A stretch of DNA of 32,512 nucleotides from Gammaproteobacteria bacterium (GTDB lineage Bacteria; Pseudomonadota; Gammaproteobacteria; Enterobacterales; Kangiellaceae), in NCBI GenBank assembly GCA_030432465.1, contig JAUIHB010000006.1, forward strand, positions 1 to 32,512, given 5' to 3'. The position numbers were made by a program, and so were the translations under genes. Position 1 is the stretch's first letter. The number at the start of each line of letters is the position of its first letter. Below are positions 20,028 to 30,800 of this stretch, in pieces. Below the pieces are notes generated by a model, which saw only the letters and a program-made list of their open reading frames with translations, did not search any database and was not told where the DNA came from.

Positions 20028-21553
20028 GTACAGAGATTAAAAATTGGGATGCTATTTTTGTCGGTGCTGGAATTACTAGTCTGGCGTGTGCTGCTCTATT
20101 AGCTAAAAAAAATCCAGGTATAAAATTATTACTTGTGGATAAGCATATTGTAGCTGGTGGCTATGCGAGTGTTTTTTCTCGACCTAAAGCGAATGCCACT
20201 TTTGATTGTAGTTTGCATAAGTTAAGTGGCATGCAGCACCAAGGAAATTTGCAGCGTATATTTGAATATTTAGGGTTGGATAATGCGCTAGAGCTTGTTT
20301 ATCCAGAAGATTATTTTTGCAGTTTTTTTGACGACCATTCATTACCATTACCTAACGATGCAAATGGTGTTGAAAAGTTGTTGTGTAAGCAATTTCCTGC
20401 AGAATCGAAAGGCATTAAAACATTTTTTGAACAAGTCAGAACTTTTGGTCGAAATGGCTATTATCAATTTCAAATGCAGGAAGGTAGTTTCGAGCCTGAT
20501 ATTGCGCAATTAAGATACGCTCATAAAAATTTAAAAAATATAACCGTTGAACAAGGTTTAGATGAATTATTTGATGACCAGAAATTAAAAGAAATTCTGG
20601 CAGCTCCTGGCATCTATGTTGGTGGTTATCCAGAGGATTTAGGTTATCTGTATTATTTGCATGTTGTTTATGCAACTTTAAATAAAGGTAATGCTTATGT
20701 GAAAGGTGCATCACAAAATTTATCAAATACATTAGCTAAACAAATTGAAGATGCTGGTGGAAAAATTCAATTAGGAACTAAAGTTGAAGAAATTTTGGTA
20801 GATGACAATTTATGTGTCAAAGGTATACAGACTAAACGTGGTAATTTTTATAGTGATAGAGTGTATGTCAATGTATCACCACATTATGCGATAGAGCATT
20901 TGTTTGATGAAAAAATTGATTTTACGGATATTAAAGAGAAACTCCGAGCGCTAAAGCCTGCCAGATCAACTACAACAGTTTATTTGACTACTGATTGTTC
21001 GCCTCAGGAATTAGGAGTTATCCATAGTGAATCGATGATTTTTAGTTCTCAATTGTGTAACGCAGCAGTACAACGCAAAGCTGCGGAATTAAATGATTTT
21101 GATGAGCAGTTAAGTGAAGAAGCTTTTTGGAAGCACTCACCAATGGAAGTTACAAATTATTATAAACTTGATTCGGCGGGTGGTTATGTTATTTGTTTAA
21201 ATGTTCTAGATTCGATCAAACATTGGCCTATGCGTCGAACGCAACCTTATCGTGAAAAAAAGCAACGAGCAGCTGAAATAATGACGCAACGTTTAATTAA
21301 TCATGTACCTCAATTGGAAGGACGTATTAATTATAGTGAAGTGTCGTCTCCTCATACTTACGTCAAATTTACAAATAATACTGATGGTTCTGGTTATGGT
21401 GCAATGGTAAGTACGGATCTAAGTGGTCATCTTTTTCACCGTAAATTTCCTGTTAAAGGGGTAGAATTTGTTAGTGCCTGGGTTGCAGGCCCAAGTTATG
21501 AAGCAGCATTTGGATATGCTGAAATGAAAGCGAAAAAATGGAGAGCAGCATGA
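20024..21553 (+). CDS. FAD-dependent oxidoreductase, CrtI/CrtISO/RetSat-like (paralogue 1)
   Basis: ORF opens at 20000 but ATGA overlap at 20024 with upstream gene suggests that start; AIFVGAGITSLACAALLAKKN, VDKHIVAGGYASVFSR, C-terminal SSPHTYVKFTNNTDGSGYG. Confidence 0.85.
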   Translation: MSTEIKNWDAIFVGAGITSLACAALLAKKNPGIKLLLVDKHIVAGGYASVFSRPKANATFDCSLHKLSGMQHQGNLQRIFEYLGLDNALELVYPEDYFCSFFDDHSLPLPNDANGVEKLLCKQFPAESKGIKTFFEQVRTFGRNGYYQFQMQEGSFEPDIAQLRYAHKNLKNITVEQGLDELFDDQKLKEILAAPGIYVGGYPEDLGYLYYLHVVYATLNKGNAYVKGASQNLSNTLAKQIEDAGGKIQLGTKVEEILVDDNLCVKGIQTKRGNFYSDRVYVNVSPHYAIEHLFDEKIDFTDIKEKLRALKPARSTTTVYLTTDCSPQELGVIHSESMIFSSQLCNAAVQRKAAELNDFDEQLSEEAFWKHSPMEVTNYYKLDSAGGYVICLNVLDSIKHWPMRRTQPYREKKQRAAEIMTQRLINHVPQLEGRINYSEVSSPHTYVKFTNNTDGSGYGAMVSTDLSGHLFHRKFPVKGVEFVSAWVAGPSYEAAFGYAEMKAKKWRAA

Positions 21554-22389
21554 GTCAGGCTGCTCTTTCTGTAAGCTGGCGTGCGAAAATATTTTCTATT
21601 TTTTTCATGCGTATTATGTTTTCCAGAGTGCAAGGTTGGAAAAATGATATTCCCACACGAGCAAAAAAATTTGACCGTATTGCTTTAGATGGCAGTAGTT
21701 TAGAAGGTGCAATTCATGAGTCACAAAATTTAAAGCCTTTAGGTGTAGTGATTCTTTGTCACCCTTTTGTTAAGTATGGTATGCACTACTTTTTTAAAAA
21801 TGAATTAGATATTGAGCTAACAAAGCTTGGATACCATGTTGTATCGTTTAATTTTAAAGGCTTTGGCCGCAGTAATATTAAAGGACACGCCTATTTTAAT
21901 GATGTTTTATCTATTGGGCAGTCATTACGTGAACAATATCCAAATCTACCAATTCATTTAATAGGATGTTCGTTCGGTGGATTTCACTTATCACATGCAT
22001 TAGCTCAGAACACTTCACTGTTTACATCTGCTGTATTGGATAGTGTTCCCTGCTCAGTTAATGTTTATTTTAAAAAAGGCATTCTTTCGCACGCTATGGC
22101 TTGGTTGAGTAGTAGTAAACTTGCTCCGATTACGGGCACACAGCCAATAAAAGACTCACTTAAAAAAGTTAATAATTTCCCCTTACTTTTCTTACATGGC
22201 GCATCTGATAATTATTTACCAGAAGCAGATGTTGAGGAACTTAGAGCTTTATGTGCATCAATTCAGTTTAAAAAATTTGAAGAATGTAAGCATCTAGAAA
22301 TTATCAAAAAATATAGAAGTGACTATCTTCAACTAGTTTCACAGTTTTTTAACGATAGTCTACAAAACCAAAGAATAACAGGTAAGTAA
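21550..22389 (+). CDS. Alpha/beta hydrolase
   Basis: ORF opens at 21538; ATGA overlap start at 21550. HLIGCSFGGFHLSHA (Ser elbow), FLHGASDNYLP (Asp), ECKHLEII (His). Confidence 0.8.
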   Translation: MSQAALSVSWRAKIFSIFFMRIMFSRVQGWKNDIPTRAKKFDRIALDGSSLEGAIHESQNLKPLGVVILCHPFVKYGMHYFFKNELDIELTKLGYHVVSFNFKGFGRSNIKGHAYFNDVLSIGQSLREQYPNLPIHLIGCSFGGFHLSHALAQNTSLFTSAVLDSVPCSVNVYFKKGILSHAMAWLSSSKLAPITGTQPIKDSLKKVNNFPLLFLHGASDNYLPEADVEELRALCASIQFKKFEECKHLEIIKKYRSDYLQLVSQFFNDSLQNQRITGK

Positions 22390-22390
22390 A

Positions 22391-23146
22391 ATGAATAACT
22401 CAGAAGTACAAAATAAACCATGGATTCTTGTCACTGGCGGAAGCCGCGGTATTGGTAAAGCTATTGTCAAAATGTTAGCAAGCCATCAATGGCAGGTGAT
22501 TTTTACTTATAATTCATCGAGTGATGCAGCTTTGAGTTTAGAGTCAGAAGTTGAACGTTCAGGTGGAGCCGCTAAAGGTTTTAAATGTGACGGAAGTGAT
22601 TTTTCTCAAGTTGAAAAATTATGCCGTGATTTGCAACAGTATTACGGTAACCCAGCTGGCTTGATTAATAATATGGGGATTACAGCGGATGAGCTGATTT
22701 ATAATTTAGACATCGAAACTTACCAAAAAGTTATTAATACTAATTTAAACTCTTCCGTCTATTTTAGTAAATGTTTAGTCCCCATGATGAGTGAAAATGG
22801 ATATGGAAAAATCATTCAAATGTCATCAGTTACAGCCTTTAAAGGTAACAAGGGACAAATTGGTTATGCTGCAACTAAAGCTGCAATGTTAGGCATTACT
22901 AAATCTTTATCATTAGAGGTGGCAAGATTTAATATTACAGTAAATGCTGTTGCACCGGGTTTTATTGCGACAGAAATGGTTGATCAAATTCCTGAAAAAA
23001 CTCGTAAAAATATAAAAAAAGAAATTCCGCTAAAGCGTATGGGAGAAGTTGATGAAGTCGCGAGTTTAGTTAGATTCTTAGTTTCAAAAGAAGCAGACTA
23101 TATCACCGGACAAACCTTTGTCATCGATGGCGGACTGACAGTCTAA
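22391..23146 (+). CDS. FabG-like 3-oxoacyl-ACP reductase (SDR)
   Basis: 251 aa; VTGGSRGIGKAI, NNMGIT, IQMSSVTAFKGNKGQIGYAATKAA (Ser, YxxxK), TVNAVAPGFIATEM. Confidence 0.95.
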   Translation: MNNSEVQNKPWILVTGGSRGIGKAIVKMLASHQWQVIFTYNSSSDAALSLESEVERSGGAAKGFKCDGSDFSQVEKLCRDLQQYYGNPAGLINNMGITADELIYNLDIETYQKVINTNLNSSVYFSKCLVPMMSENGYGKIIQMSSVTAFKGNKGQIGYAATKAAMLGITKSLSLEVARFNITVNAVAPGFIATEMVDQIPEKTRKNIKKEIPLKRMGEVDEVASLVRFLVSKEADYITGQTFVIDGGLTV

Positions 23147-23174
23147 TTAAAAATTATAACTTTAAGGCGTTGTT

Positions 23175-24683
23175 GTGAAATCAGAATACGATGTGATATT
23201 TATTGGTGCGGGTTTAGGCGGCTTAACCGCAGCCAGTCTAATTGCACAAAAAGGAAAAAAGGTTCTTGTTATTGATAAACATAACATAGCTGGTGGCTAT
23301 GCAACCAATTTTAAACGTAAAGATTTTGAATTTGATGTTTCGCTTCATTCTTTTGATGGTGTGGTTAAAGGTGGTAATTCCTATAAAATAATCGAAGCCA
23401 GTGGTGTTGCTGATAAAATTGAATTTTTAGGTCATGATACACTTTACCATTATCAATGTGGTGATATTGATATTAAAGTTAAGCATCAAGATATTGAAGG
23501 ATACAAAAAACAATTAGTCCATTATTTTCCAGAAGAAGAAGGTAATATTGAAAGATTATTTTCTGAGGCCGACAAAAACTATAAAGACATGAGTGGTTTT
23601 TTATATTCCACTAAACGATTTTTTCTAAGAATTATGGCAACTCCCCTCTTTTATCGACGAATATTAAAGTATGAACATTATACTGTTGATGATTATTTTT
23701 CTCGTTATACAAAAAATGAAAAGCTTAAAGCCGCCCTTTCAGCTCAATGGAGTTATTATGGATTACCAGCAAAAGATTTAGCCTTTGGTTATTTTTCTTA
23801 TCCATTTATTGATTATCTAAGATTTGGTGGTTATTCAATTAAAGGTGGATCTCAGAAGTTGTCTAATGCTTTGGTTGACACTATCGTTGAACATGGCGGT
23901 GAGGTTCAACTAGCTTCTCCCGTGACAAAAATAGTCACCAATGAAAAGAATAAAATTATTGGTATTGAGTCAAAGAAAACAGGTTTTGTTAGAGCAAAAA
24001 AAATTGTTTCAAACATTAGTCCATATGCAGTTGTTTCACTAACTGGGGATGAACAGTTTGATCAAAAATTTAAACAAAATCTCAAACAACTAAAACCTTC
24101 TATTTCGGGTTTTCAAGTATATTTAGGACTTAATTGTACACTTGATAAACTTGGAGTTAAAAAAGATGAATATATTCGTTTTTTCTCTCCAACATTAAGC
24201 CAAAGAGAGCAATTTGATAATTTAAAAAATGGCAATGTGTTTGAAGACAAAACAGGATGGTCAATTAACTACTTTTCAAATGTTGATGATTCTTTAGTTT
24301 CTCCGGGTAAGTCCTCTCTTGGTTTATTTACTTTGGTAGGCACCTCTAATTGGCATAGCCTCAGTAAAATGGAATATAGAGAAAAGAAACAGGAACTGAC
24401 TCAAGTGTTAATCGATAAAGCATCTAAAGTGTTACCGGGCTTGGTTGATCATATTGAAGTCTGTGAAGCAGGAACGCCTAGAACTATGACAAAGTTTACC
24501 AATAATCCTGGAGGAGCTATTTATGGCTTTGAACAAAACATTAAACAATCGGGATTATTCCGTCGTTTCCCACAAAAATACCCATTAAAGGGATTGTATC
24601 AAGTTGGTGCTTGGACTTTTCCCGGAGCTGGGTTTATTGGCACTATGCTTTCTGCAAAAATACTAGTCGACCGATATTTTTAA
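23175..24683 (+). CDS. FAD-dependent oxidoreductase, CrtI/CrtISO/RetSat-like (paralogue 2)
   Basis: 502 aa from GTG; VIFIGAGLGGLTAASLIAQKG, IDKHNIAGGYATNFKR, TPRTMTKFTNNPGGAIYGFEQ. Confidence 0.88.
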   Translation: MKSEYDVIFIGAGLGGLTAASLIAQKGKKVLVIDKHNIAGGYATNFKRKDFEFDVSLHSFDGVVKGGNSYKIIEASGVADKIEFLGHDTLYHYQCGDIDIKVKHQDIEGYKKQLVHYFPEEEGNIERLFSEADKNYKDMSGFLYSTKRFFLRIMATPLFYRRILKYEHYTVDDYFSRYTKNEKLKAALSAQWSYYGLPAKDLAFGYFSYPFIDYLRFGGYSIKGGSQKLSNALVDTIVEHGGEVQLASPVTKIVTNEKNKIIGIESKKTGFVRAKKIVSNISPYAVVSLTGDEQFDQKFKQNLKQLKPSISGFQVYLGLNCTLDKLGVKKDEYIRFFSPTLSQREQFDNLKNGNVFEDKTGWSINYFSNVDDSLVSPGKSSLGLFTLVGTSNWHSLSKMEYREKKQELTQVLIDKASKVLPGLVDHIEVCEAGTPRTMTKFTNNPGGAIYGFEQNIKQSGLFRRFPQKYPLKGLYQVGAWTFPGAGFIGTMLSAKILVDRYF

Positions 24684-24739
24684 AGAATATGTAATTAATT
24701 ATTTAATAGAAAACCGTTTAATTAGAGAAGAAAACTGTT

Positions 24740-25063
24740 ATGACATACGTAGTAACTGACAATTGCATTCAGTGTAAACATACTGAATGTGTGGATATTT
24801 GTCCTGCTGATGCTTTTCGTGAAGGAAAGAATTTTATCGTTATAGATCCTGATGAGTGTGTAGATTGCGGATTGTGTGTTCCTGAATGTCCAGAGGAAGC
24901 TATTTTTGCAGAAAGTGAGTTGACTACGGATGATGAACATTTTCTTGAACTCAACGCAGAACTTGCAAAGGAATGGCCATTAATTTTGGAAAAATTACCA
25001 CCTATTGAAGGATATCAATCGTGGAGTGGTAAACCTAACAAGTTGGCACATTTAGAAAGGTAG
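24740..25063 (+). CDS. FdxA-type 7Fe/8Fe ferredoxin
   Basis: 107 aa; TYVVTDNCIQCKHTECVDICPADAFREGKNFIVIDPDECVDCGLCVPECPEEAI with two Cys cluster motifs. Confidence 0.93.
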   Translation: MTYVVTDNCIQCKHTECVDICPADAFREGKNFIVIDPDECVDCGLCVPECPEEAIFAESELTTDDEHFLELNAELAKEWPLILEKLPPIEGYQSWSGKPNKLAHLER

Positions 25064-25119
25064 TAAAATTTTAACAATTTTACCGAAATTAATATTAGAT
25101 AATAGTAAAGGAATTAGCG

Positions 25120-26760
25120 ATGAGTAAAAATAATTTAAAAAGAACTCATGTATTAGAAGATGATAAATTTGATGTGATTGTTGTTGGTGCAGGTATCGGA
25201 GGATTAACTGCGGCAGGAACTTTAGCTAAAAGAGGAAAAAAAGTTTTAGTTTTAGACATGCATTATGAATTGGGTGGATGTGCCACAGTATTTCATAGAC
25301 ATGGTAAAGCTTATGAATTTGACGTTGGTCTGCATTATATTGGTGATTGTGGAGAAAAAGGTTTAATTCCACGTATTTTAAAAGGCGCTGGGATTGAATA
25401 TCATGAAATTAATTTTCTTGAACAGGATCCTGATGGTTTTGATACATTATGTTTTCCTGAGTTTACTTTCCCTATTCCTAGAGGCGTTGAAAAATTTAAA
25501 CAAAGTTTAATTGAGGAATTTCCTGATGAAATAAAGGGAATAAACCGATATTTTAAATTTTTAAATCAGGTCTGGGATTTTATGGGTATTCACTCTAACC
25601 CACTTTCAGCACTTTGGATTTTGCCACGTTCAATTTTATTGGCTCGTTACGCGACAGCAACTGTTGAAGAATTCCTTGATACTTGTACTAATGATAAAAA
25701 ATTGCGTGCCATATTGACAGGACAATTAGGTGTTTATCATCAACCGCCTAGTAGGGCATCGATGGCCGGTCACGCTGGTGTAACCAATCACTTTTTGCAA
25801 GGTTCATTCTATCCATCTGGTGGTGGACAAGTTTTCTCTGATAAGCTTGGCGCTGCGATTGAAAAGAATGGCGGAAAAATATTATTAAGATCAAAAGTAA
25901 CTAAGATACTAGTTGAGAATAAACGTGTAATCGGTGTTGAATTTGAAAATAAAAAACTAGGCAGTAAAAAAGTTTATGCTGATTATGTTATTTCAAATGC
26001 AGACCTTAAAAAGACACTGCTTGACCTGGTTGGGGAAGAACATTTATTAAGTAAAACAATTCAGCGAACAAAAAATTATGAAATGTCACCTGCAATGGGA
26101 ATTGTTTATTTAGGTGTTGATCTTGATATGAAGGCATTGGGACATAAGAATACTAATTACCGTATTTATCCAAGCTATGATTATGAAGTTGCTTACAATG
26201 AGATATTTGAACAACGTTTTCCTGAAGCTCCTCACGTATTTATTGGTAATGCAACATTAAAAGATCCAGATAATCCTAATATTGCACCAGAAGGAATTTA
26301 TAACCTACAGTTAATGTCGGTTGTACCCAATTCACCTGAAGCTTGGGGGTTAACGCAAGCGGAAGTAGATGATGGTAGTTATCGAAAAAATAAAAAGTAT
26401 CAAGAAAAAAAGCAGTGGTATGCCGAACAGTTAATCAAAGCTACTGAATCTGTTATTCCCGGGATCAGTAAGCATATTGTTTATCAAGATGTATCAACGC
26501 CTTTTTCTGTCACACGTTTTATTGGCGCAACAGGTGGAACATCTTATGGTATTGCATTTACGCCAGAGCAGTTCCTACATAATAGACCAAGTGAAAAAAC
26601 AGAAATAAAAGGCTTAATATTATGTGGTGCTTCTACTCGTACAGGACATGGAATTTTTGGTGCAATGACCGGAGGAGTAGAAGCAGCAGCAGCAGTATCA
26701 GGTAAAAAGGTACGCTATGAAATATTAGATAAGGGAGAAAGAGCTGTTGCCGAAGCTTAA
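25120..26760 (+). CDS. FAD-dependent oxidoreductase, CrtI/RetSat-like (paralogue 3)
   Basis: 546 aa; VIVVGAGIGGLTAAGTLAKRG, LDMHYELGGCATVFHR, YEFDVGLHYIGD, STPFSVTRFIGATGGTSYG. Confidence 0.88.
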   Translation: MSKNNLKRTHVLEDDKFDVIVVGAGIGGLTAAGTLAKRGKKVLVLDMHYELGGCATVFHRHGKAYEFDVGLHYIGDCGEKGLIPRILKGAGIEYHEINFLEQDPDGFDTLCFPEFTFPIPRGVEKFKQSLIEEFPDEIKGINRYFKFLNQVWDFMGIHSNPLSALWILPRSILLARYATATVEEFLDTCTNDKKLRAILTGQLGVYHQPPSRASMAGHAGVTNHFLQGSFYPSGGGQVFSDKLGAAIEKNGGKILLRSKVTKILVENKRVIGVEFENKKLGSKKVYADYVISNADLKKTLLDLVGEEHLLSKTIQRTKNYEMSPAMGIVYLGVDLDMKALGHKNTNYRIYPSYDYEVAYNEIFEQRFPEAPHVFIGNATLKDPDNPNIAPEGIYNLQLMSVVPNSPEAWGLTQAEVDDGSYRKNKKYQEKKQWYAEQLIKATESVIPGISKHIVYQDVSTPFSVTRFIGATGGTSYGIAFTPEQFLHNRPSEKTEIKGLILCGASTRTGHGIFGAMTGGVEAAAAVSGKKVRYEILDKGERAVAEA

Positions 26761-26819
26761 TATTCAATAAAGTAATTGTTTTATACTATTAAGTGTAATC
26801 TAAATTATTGGGAACCAGC

Positions 26820-27869
26820 ATGAGAAAACTAAATGTTAATCAGTTTTTCAGTTTGAATTTTTTATTATTTGTAGTTTTTTACGCTAATAGTGTCATTGCT
26901 TTTACTGAAGAAAAAGTCATTATAGAAAAAGCAGTGAGAAAAAATCAGAGTATTGATATTCATGTTTCTGGTAAGTTGTCACGAAAAACAACCATGCGAA
27001 TGGCTTTTAACATTGATGGATTAGTTGAGTCTGTTTTAGTTAATCCGGGGGATAGATTTGTAAAAAACCAGGTTCTTGCTAGATTAAATGAGAGTGAAAT
27101 AAAAGCGCAGGTTATACATGCTAAATCAGCCTATGATTCTGCATTCAATGATTGGCAAAGAGCAAAAAACTTATTTGATAAATCATTAATACCACAATCA
27201 CAGTTGCAACATCAAAAAGCGTTGTTGGATGGTGCGGGCTCTACTTTAGAAACTGTTCAATTTAATCAAGACATGGCTACTATTAAAGCGACAGTGAATG
27301 GAGAGGTTTTAGAAAAATATATTGAAGAAAACGAGCTGGTTACTGCTAAACAGACTGCATTTCTTGTATCAGTCAATGCTCATGGTTGGGTGGTTAGTGT
27401 GGAAATACCCGATCACCAAGTCGTAAGATTAAACTTAGGTGATAAGGCAGAGGTTCGTTTTAGTGCGTATCCGGATAAAAGCTACTCAGGTAAAGTAAGT
27501 GAAATATCAGCCAAATCAAATAATCACTCAGGTTTATTTTCTGTTGAAGTGATGTTAGATAGTTTCGAAGATAATTTCCGTTCTGGTTATTTAGCTAGTG
27601 TAGATATATTGCCTGAATCAGAAGAGAAATTAACATTTATCAACTTGGATTCGGTTATTACGGTTAAAGATAACCAAGCCATGTTTTTTGCTTATGATGA
27701 ATTAACAAAAAAAATAAAAAAGTATTTTACCAAAATTCAGTTTATAAGTGAAAACTCCATTGTTTCTAATGAAAATTTGAGTGAAGTTTCTTACGTTGTC
27801 AGGAATGCTTCTATAGATTTAAAAGATGGGGAATTAGTTCAAGCATTTCCTATTGCTATGGCGAAGTAG
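26820..27869 (+). CDS. RND efflux periplasmic adaptor subunit (HlyD/MFP family)
   Basis: ORF opens at TTG 26808, likely ATG 26820; signal peptide, VNPGDRFVKNQVLARLN lipoyl-like, coiled-coil hairpin AKNLFDKSLIPQSQLQHQKALL. Confidence 0.9.
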   Translation: MRKLNVNQFFSLNFLLFVVFYANSVIAFTEEKVIIEKAVRKNQSIDIHVSGKLSRKTTMRMAFNIDGLVESVLVNPGDRFVKNQVLARLNESEIKAQVIHAKSAYDSAFNDWQRAKNLFDKSLIPQSQLQHQKALLDGAGSTLETVQFNQDMATIKATVNGEVLEKYIEENELVTAKQTAFLVSVNAHGWVVSVEIPDHQVVRLNLGDKAEVRFSAYPDKSYSGKVSEISAKSNNHSGLFSVEVMLDSFEDNFRSGYLASVDILPESEEKLTFINLDSVITVKDNQAMFFAYDELTKKIKKYFTKIQFISENSIVSNENLSEVSYVVRNASIDLKDGELVQAFPIAMAK

Positions 27870-27896
27870 TATCTAATGATAACGAATGAGTAAATT

Positions 27897-30800
27897 ATGA
27901 AAATTGTTAATAGCGCACTGGGGAATTATCGCTTTACTGTTGTAATAATGCTTACTATTGTTTTGTTGGGCTTATTATCATTTTTAACTATGCCCCGTTC
28001 TGAAGATCCCCAACTTTCGTTTTCAATAGATTATTTAGTAGTGATTCATCCGGGGGCTTCGGTTCTTGATATGGAACAGTTGATAGTCGATCCGATTGAA
28101 GATGCGATTAATTCGTTAGAAGATCTGAAGGAAATAAAAACGGATATTCGAGACGGTATGGCAAAGTTTAGAATTGAATTTGAACATAATACTGATCCAG
28201 ATAAAAAGTATGATGATATTGTAAATGCTGTTGCAGGTATTCGTAATCAGCTACCTTCAAATTTAGCAAAGTTAGAAGTCAAAAAATTATCACCCACAGA
28301 TGTTAATATATTTCAACTAGCACTCACCTCGGAAACAGCATCTTATCGTGATTTGAGGTTATATGCAGAAAGATTAGAAAATAGTCTTGAACGACTTAAT
28401 GGAGTTAAAGGAGCTGATATCTGGGCAATTCCACAGCAAATGGTTCAAGTGACTTTAGATTTTGAAAAAATGAAGCATTACAACCTTTCAATGACTGAAA
28501 GTTATAAAGCGTTACAAGGAGAAGCAGCTAATATACCGGGTGGTCATGTTAATACTCTGAATAGACGTTTTAATATTCGTACAAGTGGAAAATATCAAAA
28601 TCTTAAGGCAATAGAAAACACTTTAATCAGCTCACCTAATGGAAGACCTATTTACGTCAAAGATGTTGCGAGTGTTGAATTTGTTGATAGTGAAGCGAAT
28701 TATTTAGCACGATTTAATGGTGAAAGAAGTGTTTTTGTTACCGCCATGCAAAACGAAAATGCCAATATATATAATGTTATTAAAGCAATTAATGCAGAAG
28801 TCGATAAATTTAAAAAACAACTTCCCGAGACTATTTCTGCTAAGGTAGTACTTGATAAATCCGAAAGTGTTACCAGGCGATTAGGTGATTTTTTTAGTAA
28901 TTTAGTTTTTGGTTTGTGTTTTGTTGGCTTGGTTGTTTTTCTTTTTTTAGGCTTCAGAAATATGATTATCGTTATTACGGTTATTCCTATTTCTATTTTA
29001 ATTGCATTTGGATTGTTAGATCAGTCTGGTTTTGGCATCCAGCAAATGTCTATTGTTGGTTTAATTATTGCCTTAGGTCTTTTGGTTGATAATGCTATTG
29101 TTGTATGTGAAAACATTGCGCAAAAAATGCGTCAGGGTCATTCTATTTATACCAGCGTTACCGAAGGAACTTCTTCCGTTGGGTGGGCAATAACCAGTGG
29201 TACTTTGACAACACTATTATCCTTTTTACCTATTCTGGCAATGCAAACTAGCTCAGGTGCATTTATTCGTTCTTTACCTTTGGTGGTTATTTATTCCTTA
29301 ATTGCTTCTTTAGCTGTTGCATTATTTATAACGCCATTACTTGCGCTAAAATTATTTAATGTGGGTTCTAAAAATAAACAAAAAAATCAGCAAAGAGTAG
29401 GGTTTTCTGGAAAAGCAGTTATGTTATTGCAAAAAATTTCTCAAGGGCCTTATCAAAGATTTTTGTGTGGCGTTATTAATAAACCTAAAACGACAATTGT
29501 TCTGACACTAATTTTGTTTGTTTTGAGTTTAACTTTATTTAAGAGTGTAGGCGTTAGTTTATTTCCTAAAGCTGAAAATAATCAAGTTATGGTTAACCTT
29601 ACTTTAAATGAGAATGCAAGTTTAGCTGAAACTCAACGTATAACGGAACAAGTTGAATCGGTATTAGCAAAGTTTAAAGGAATAAAGAGCTTTACTTCAA
29701 ATATCGGTAGAGGTAATCCCAGAGTTTATTACTCTGAAACTCCTCCACCAGAAAAAGCTAACCGAGCACAATTATTTGTCCAGTTAAATGCTGATAATGC
29801 AGGTGAATATTGGGCATTAGTGAAAGGTTTGCGCGAGCAATTAGAAACAATAGTTGGTGCTGAAATTAATGTAAAAGCTTTTCAGCAAGGTAAGCCAATA
29901 GAAGCTCCTGTTGTTTTAAGAATTTACTCTGATAACTTTGATATTCTTCGTCAAGTATCTAGTGAAGTTGAATCATTAATGAGAAAAAATGAAATTTTTC
30001 ATTTAATTGAAAATCCTATAGGAAAAAATAAACTTGATTTTCAACTTAGCATTGATAAAGAACGGGCAGCCCTTTTAGACATACCTATTGGTAAAATTGA
30101 TGCAGCTGTTAACATGAGTCTTACTGGAGTTCAAGTTGGAAAATTTCGTGATGAATATGGAGATGATTTTCCTATTACTGTCAAACTTTCTAAACCGAGT
30201 GGCGCTGTTGTTTCTGATCTTGAACAAATAATGGTCGAAAATAATTCTGGAATATTATATCCGCTAAGCCATGTTGCAAGACTTGAACTTATTTCAACAC
30301 CTGCGTATTTACAGCACTTTAATAATCAACGTTCAGCAAAAGTGACAGCCGATGTTATTGAAGGAGAAAATGTTGAAAAAGCTACATTACAACTTCAAGA
30401 AGATTTAAAAAGTATCCAATTGCCTGATGGGGTGACTTTAGAGTTGGGCGGAGAAAGAAAATCAAGAGGAGAAGCTTTTAGAGGCTTTATAAAATCTACA
30501 GTTGTTGCATTATTTGGTATTTTTACAGTATTGGTTTTTCAATTTCGATCATTTACACAACCATTTATTGTGTTTGTTTCTATACCGTTTGCAGTGTCAG
30601 GATCTATCTTAGCTCTGTATTTAACTGGTTATTCATTTTCGTTTATGGCCTTTTTAGGTGTGGCAGGGCTCGTAGGTATTGTTGTGAACAACGCTATCAT
30701 ATTAATTGATACTGCGAATAATTTGCAGCTTGAAGGAATGAGCCAATATGATGCTTGTATTGAAGCAAGTAAAAGCCGACTCACTCCTATATTTTTAACA

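Noticed and set aside
24722-24954. Two antisense ORFs opposite the ferredoxin gene
   Set aside because: Antisense shadow of Cys-rich ferredoxin coding sequence.
20024-26760. Carotenoid biosynthesis cluster
   Set aside because: CrtI-like proteins are present, but no phytoene synthase, GGPP synthase or cyclase; neighbours are FAS-type genes instead.
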